A stretch of 7,585 nucleotides of DNA from an uncultured Roseovarius sp. (GTDB lineage Bacteria; Pseudomonadota; Alphaproteobacteria; Rhodobacterales; Rhodobacteraceae), in NCBI GenBank assembly GCA_913055965.1, contig CAJXKX010000087.1:1-7585 (forward strand), in the 5' to 3' direction. The notes beneath the pieces were generated by a model, which was given only the letters and a program-made list of their open reading frames with translations, was not told the DNA's origin and made no database searches. The position numbers and the translations under genes were made by a program. Positions 5,536 to 7,585 of the stretch are shown piece after piece; position 1 is the stretch's first letter; each line of letters begins with the position of its first letter.

Positions 5536-5970
5536 TCAGTAGCCCATGATCATCCCTTCGAGCGCGGTCTTTTCGAGCGACAACTCGTCGAGCCGCGCCT
5601 TGACCACGTCGCCGATGGTGACGATGCCCACCAGCTTGCCCTCCTCGACCACGGGCATGTGGCGGAAACGGCCATCGGTCATCCGTCCGAGCACCGCGTC
5701 CGAGGTATCCTGCCGCGCGCAGCAGACCGGGTTGCGGGTCATGACATCGGCGACCGACTCGGTCAGGCAGCCGGTGCCGCGCACCGCGAGGGCGCGCACG
5801 ATGTCGCGCTCTGACAGGATGCCGTCGGCGGTAGTGCCGTCGGCCGAGACCACCACCCCGCCGATCCGGCGTTCGGCGAGGATGCTTGCGGCCTCCGCGA
5901 TGGGCGTGTCGGGCGTGACGGTGATGACGCCGTGATCGCCCTTGGACTTCAGAATCTGCTGGACCAGCAT
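5536..5970 (-). CDS. Two-CBS-domain protein
   Basis: A stand-alone CBS-pair protein of 144 residues. CBS domain 1 spans about residues 8-63 and domain 2 about 73-130 (starting SVADVMTRNPV). Both end in the nucleotide-binding S/T-x-x-D pattern: SERD at 53-56 and TIGD at 118-121. This is consistent with binding adenine nucleotides (AMP, ATP or similar) between the domains. Such proteins act as energy or redox sensors that modulate partner proteins; the partner is unknown here. Cysteines at 68, 83 and 84 are notable in so short a protein. GGAGG at 5979-5983 (minus strand) lies eight bases before the start, supporting it strongly. Placement upstream of coaD, an ATP-using CoA gene, is suggestive but unproven as a functional link. 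Confidence 0.9.
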   Translation of the reverse strand: MLVQQILKSKGDHGVITVTPDTPIAEAASILAERRIGGVVVSADGTTADGILSERDIVRALAVRGTGCLTESVADVMTRNPVCCARQDTSDAVLGRMTDGRFRHMPVVEEGKLVGIVTIGDVVKARLDELSLEKTALEGMIMGY

Positions 5971-6030
5971 CGCCGAGACCTCCGAAATGAAAATTGCGTG
6001 AACCGAGCGTGGGGCACAACAAAATTCCTG

Positions 6031-6927
6031 TCAACCCTGCGCCTCGAGCCGCGCCACCTCGGCGCGCATCCCCTCGACGAGGGCCGCGGCAAAGCGGTTC
6101 TGCCGCTCGAGCCGCCGGTCGTCGGCATGCCGCACGAGGTAGAAGCTGCGGGTGAGCGCGAACGCCCCGGGCAGCACCCGCCGCACACCGCGCAACCAGG
6201 GCAGCGAGAAATCGTGCAGAACGCCGATCCCGGCCCCCTGCCGCACGAGGTTGAGCTGCACCGAGACCGAGTTCGAGGCGAGATGCACCCGCTCGACCCC
6301 CGCCTCGCTGAGATAGTCAAGCTCGCGGTCGAAGATCATGTCGGGGATGTAGCCGACGATGCGGTGCCCGCGCAGGTCGGCCAGCGTCTCTATCCCGGGA
6401 TGCTGGCGCAGGTAATCCACGGTGGCGGCGAGGTGCAGCCGGTAATCGGTGATCTTCTGCACCGAGAGCCGCCCCGCCGTGGGCGGGCTGACGGCGATCA
6501 CCATGTCGGCCTCGCGCCGGGTGAGGTTGAACACCCGCGGCAGCGCGACGATCTGGATCTCGAGATCGGGATTGTCGGCGGCGATCCGGGCGCAGACCTG
6601 CGGCAGCACGAAATTGGCGCAGCCGTCGGGCGCGCCGATGCGGATCTGCCCGGCAAGCCCGCCCGCCTGCCCGGCAAGATCGTGGGCGGCAGCCTCCATC
6701 GCCTGTTCGGCGGCGATGGCATGGGCCATGAGCCGCGCGCCCGCCTCGCTCAGCGCGTAGCCGGTGGGCGACTTGGCGAAGAGCGGCGCGCCGAGCGCCT
6801 CCTCGAGCCGCGCCACGCGGCGGCCCACGGTGGCCGGGTCGATCCGCAGCACGCGCCCCGCGCCCGACAGGCTCTCGGCGCGCGCGACCGCGAGAAAGAT
6901 GCGCATGTCGTCCCAATGCGGGGTCAT
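6031..6927 (-). CDS. LysR-family transcriptional regulator
   Basis: A 298-residue LysR-type regulator. The N-terminal winged HTH covers about residues 5-64 (WDDMRIFLAVARAESLSGAG, then DPATVGRRVARLEEALGAPLF). The C-terminal effector-binding region starts near residue 85, with GQIRIGAPDG opening the usual periplasmic-binding-like fold. I chose the ATG at 6927 because it gives the standard family N-terminus and has a G-rich stretch upstream. The in-frame ATG at 6957 has no ribosome site and falls inside the palindrome at 6951-6966. The gene is divergent from mmsA, the classic LysR arrangement, so control of mmsA and autoregulation through the shared 121-base gap is likely (inference). The effector may be an intermediate of valine, propionate or inositol breakdown. 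Its stop codon lies 60 bases from the CBS gene. Confidence 0.9.
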   Translation of the reverse strand: MTPHWDDMRIFLAVARAESLSGAGRVLRIDPATVGRRVARLEEALGAPLFAKSPTGYALSEAGARLMAHAIAAEQAMEAAAHDLAGQAGGLAGQIRIGAPDGCANFVLPQVCARIAADNPDLEIQIVALPRVFNLTRREADMVIAVSPPTAGRLSVQKITDYRLHLAATVDYLRQHPGIETLADLRGHRIVGYIPDMIFDRELDYLSEAGVERVHLASNSVSVQLNLVRQGAGIGVLHDFSLPWLRGVRRVLPGAFALTRSFYLVRHADDRRLERQNRFAAALVEGMRAEVARLEAQG

Positions 6928-6950
6928 CGGCCCTGCCCCATCCCTGCCCC

Positions 6951-7007
6951 TTTGCATTATTGCAAATCCGTCTTGGAAACTTGCCTCTTTTACGGTGAGT
7001 TTTGCAA
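6951..7007. promoter_or_regulatory. Palindromic operator region between the LysR gene and mmsA
   Basis: TTTGCA-TTAT-TGCAAA at 6951-6966 is a perfect 6-bp inverted repeat. It contains the T-N11-A spacing of LysR-type binding sites (for example T6952 to A6964). A further TTTTGCAA copy lies at 7000-7007, 41 bp from the first TGCAAA arm start, closer to mmsA. Such a strong distal site plus a second proximal site is the usual recognition/activation layout of LysR regulators. Promoter hexamers for either gene are weak: TTGGAA at 6973-6978 is the best -35 for mmsA and its -10 is unclear, which fits an activator-dependent promoter. Confidence 0.55.
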
Positions 7008-7048
7008 GGCTACCCTGCCGCCAACCCGCATTTCAGGAGGAGATGACG

Positions 7049-7585
7049 ATGAAAGAGCTCACCCATTACATCAACGGCCAGCACGTCAAGGGCACGTCGG
7101 GGCGCTTTTCCGACGTCTACAACCCCGCCACCGGCGAGGTGCAGGCGCGCTGTCCGCTGGCCAGCCCCGAGGAGATGGCGCAGGCCGTGGCCGCAGCGCA
7201 GGCCGCGCAGCCCAAATGGGGCGCCACCAACCCGCAGCGCCGCGCGCGGGTGATGATGGAATTCGTCCGCCTGCTCAACCGCGACATGGACAAGCTCGCC
7301 GAGGCGCTCAGTTCCGAGCATGGCAAGACCTTCCCCGACGCCAAGGGCGACGTGCAGCGCGGCCTCGAAGTGGTGGAATACTGCATCGGCGCGCCGCAGA
7401 TGCTCAAGGGCGAGTTCACCGACAGCGCGGGCCCCGGCATCGACATGTATTCGATGCGCCAGCCGCTGGGCGTCACCGCCGGGATCACGCCGTTCAACTT
7501 CCCCGCCATGATCCCGATGTGGATGTTCGCGCCCGCGCTGGCCTGCGGCAACGCCTTCATCCTCAAGCCGTCGGAGCGCGACCCG
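7049..7585 (+). CDS. mmsA: CoA-acylating methylmalonate-semialdehyde dehydrogenase, N-terminal part (3' end outside window)
   Basis: The frame is open from the ATG at 7049 to the right edge, giving 179 residues of an enzyme of about 500. The preceding AGGAGGAG (7035-7042) fits this ATG with eight bases spacing from GGAGG; the in-frame ATG at 7043 would touch it. The product starts MKELTHYINGQHVKGTSGRF. The aldehyde dehydrogenase signature PFNFPAMIPMWMFAPALACG has the oxyanion Asn150, and LKPSERDP has the cofactor-contacting Lys173. These, especially the MIPMWMFAPA stretch, are diagnostic for MmsA. The enzyme oxidises methylmalonate or malonate semialdehyde with NAD and CoA to propionyl-CoA or acetyl-CoA in valine, thymine and myo-inositol breakdown. 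The catalytic Cys is beyond the window. It is transcribed divergently from the LysR gene. Confidence 0.93.
   Translation, partial: MKELTHYINGQHVKGTSGRFSDVYNPATGEVQARCPLASPEEMAQAVAAAQAAQPKWGATNPQRRARVMMEFVRLLNRDMDKLAEALSSEHGKTFPDAKGDVQRGLEVVEYCIGAPQMLKGEFTDSAGPGIDMYSMRQPLGVTAGITPFNFPAMIPMWMFAPALACGNAFILKPSERDP

Noticed and set aside
4952..6034. 360-codon minus-strand frame spanning coaD and the CBS gene
   Set aside because: It is the out-of-frame shadow of two clearly recognised genes; the product is Arg/Gly/Ala-rich without motifs.
6006..6034. TTGACA on the minus strand at the end of the LysR gene as a promoter for the CBS gene
   Set aside because: The -35 is perfect, but the hexamer 17 bp away (CACGCT) is a poor -10, so a promoter is not supported by sequence alone.

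Overview
The window looks like a chromosomal segment from a high-GC alphaproteobacterium, most likely of the Rhodobacteraceae/Roseobacter group. This is inferred from GC-rich codon use, the two-repeat CbiX-like protein, paired gap paralogues, a VPEID-type sorting tail and a membrane-anchored LuxR-type regulator. No tRNA, rRNA, insertion sequence, CRISPR array or phage gene was seen. Genes are dense and mostly intact; only the two edge genes are cut.

Left part, plus strand: the C-terminal end of a CbiX/sirohydrochlorin-cobaltochelatase-like protein (1-312). A regulatory gap with LacI-type operator-like sequences follows, then a first glyceraldehyde-3-phosphate dehydrogenase (445-1446) closed by a strong hairpin terminator. 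Next is a small module: a secreted PepSY-like protein (1642-1890), a GC-rich intercistronic hairpin, a cytochrome b561 (1953-2492), and a two-helix membrane protein with a C-terminal LuxR-type HTH (2489-3022) whose start overlaps the b561 stop by 4 bp. A 47-residue membrane miniprotein (3086-3229) precedes a second GAPDH (3322-4326). That second gap gene has a clear promoter with a LacI-type operator over the predicted transcription start. The plus-strand block ends with a secreted protein carrying a VPEID-CTERM sorting tail (4437-4970).

Right part: coaD (4981-5472), a two-CBS-domain protein (5536-5970) and a LysR-type regulator (6031-6927) lie on the minus strand. Divergent from the LysR gene is the start of mmsA (7049 to the edge), a CoA-acylating methylmalonate-semialdehyde dehydrogenase of valine/inositol catabolism. 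The LysR/mmsA gap holds a perfect TTTGCA-N4-TGCAAA palindrome.

The most interesting signal is the gap pair. The first enzyme has Ala where NAD-specific GAPDHs carry the coenzyme-selecting Asp; the second keeps that Asp. Both genes have similar LacI-type palindromes upstream, but one lies upstream of the promoter and the other lies on the start site. This suggests one carbon-flux regulator could set a gluconeogenic/NADP enzyme against a glycolytic/NAD enzyme. That model is inference. The PepSY-b561-membrane HTH cluster is a second candidate for an undescribed (redox-sensing) system.
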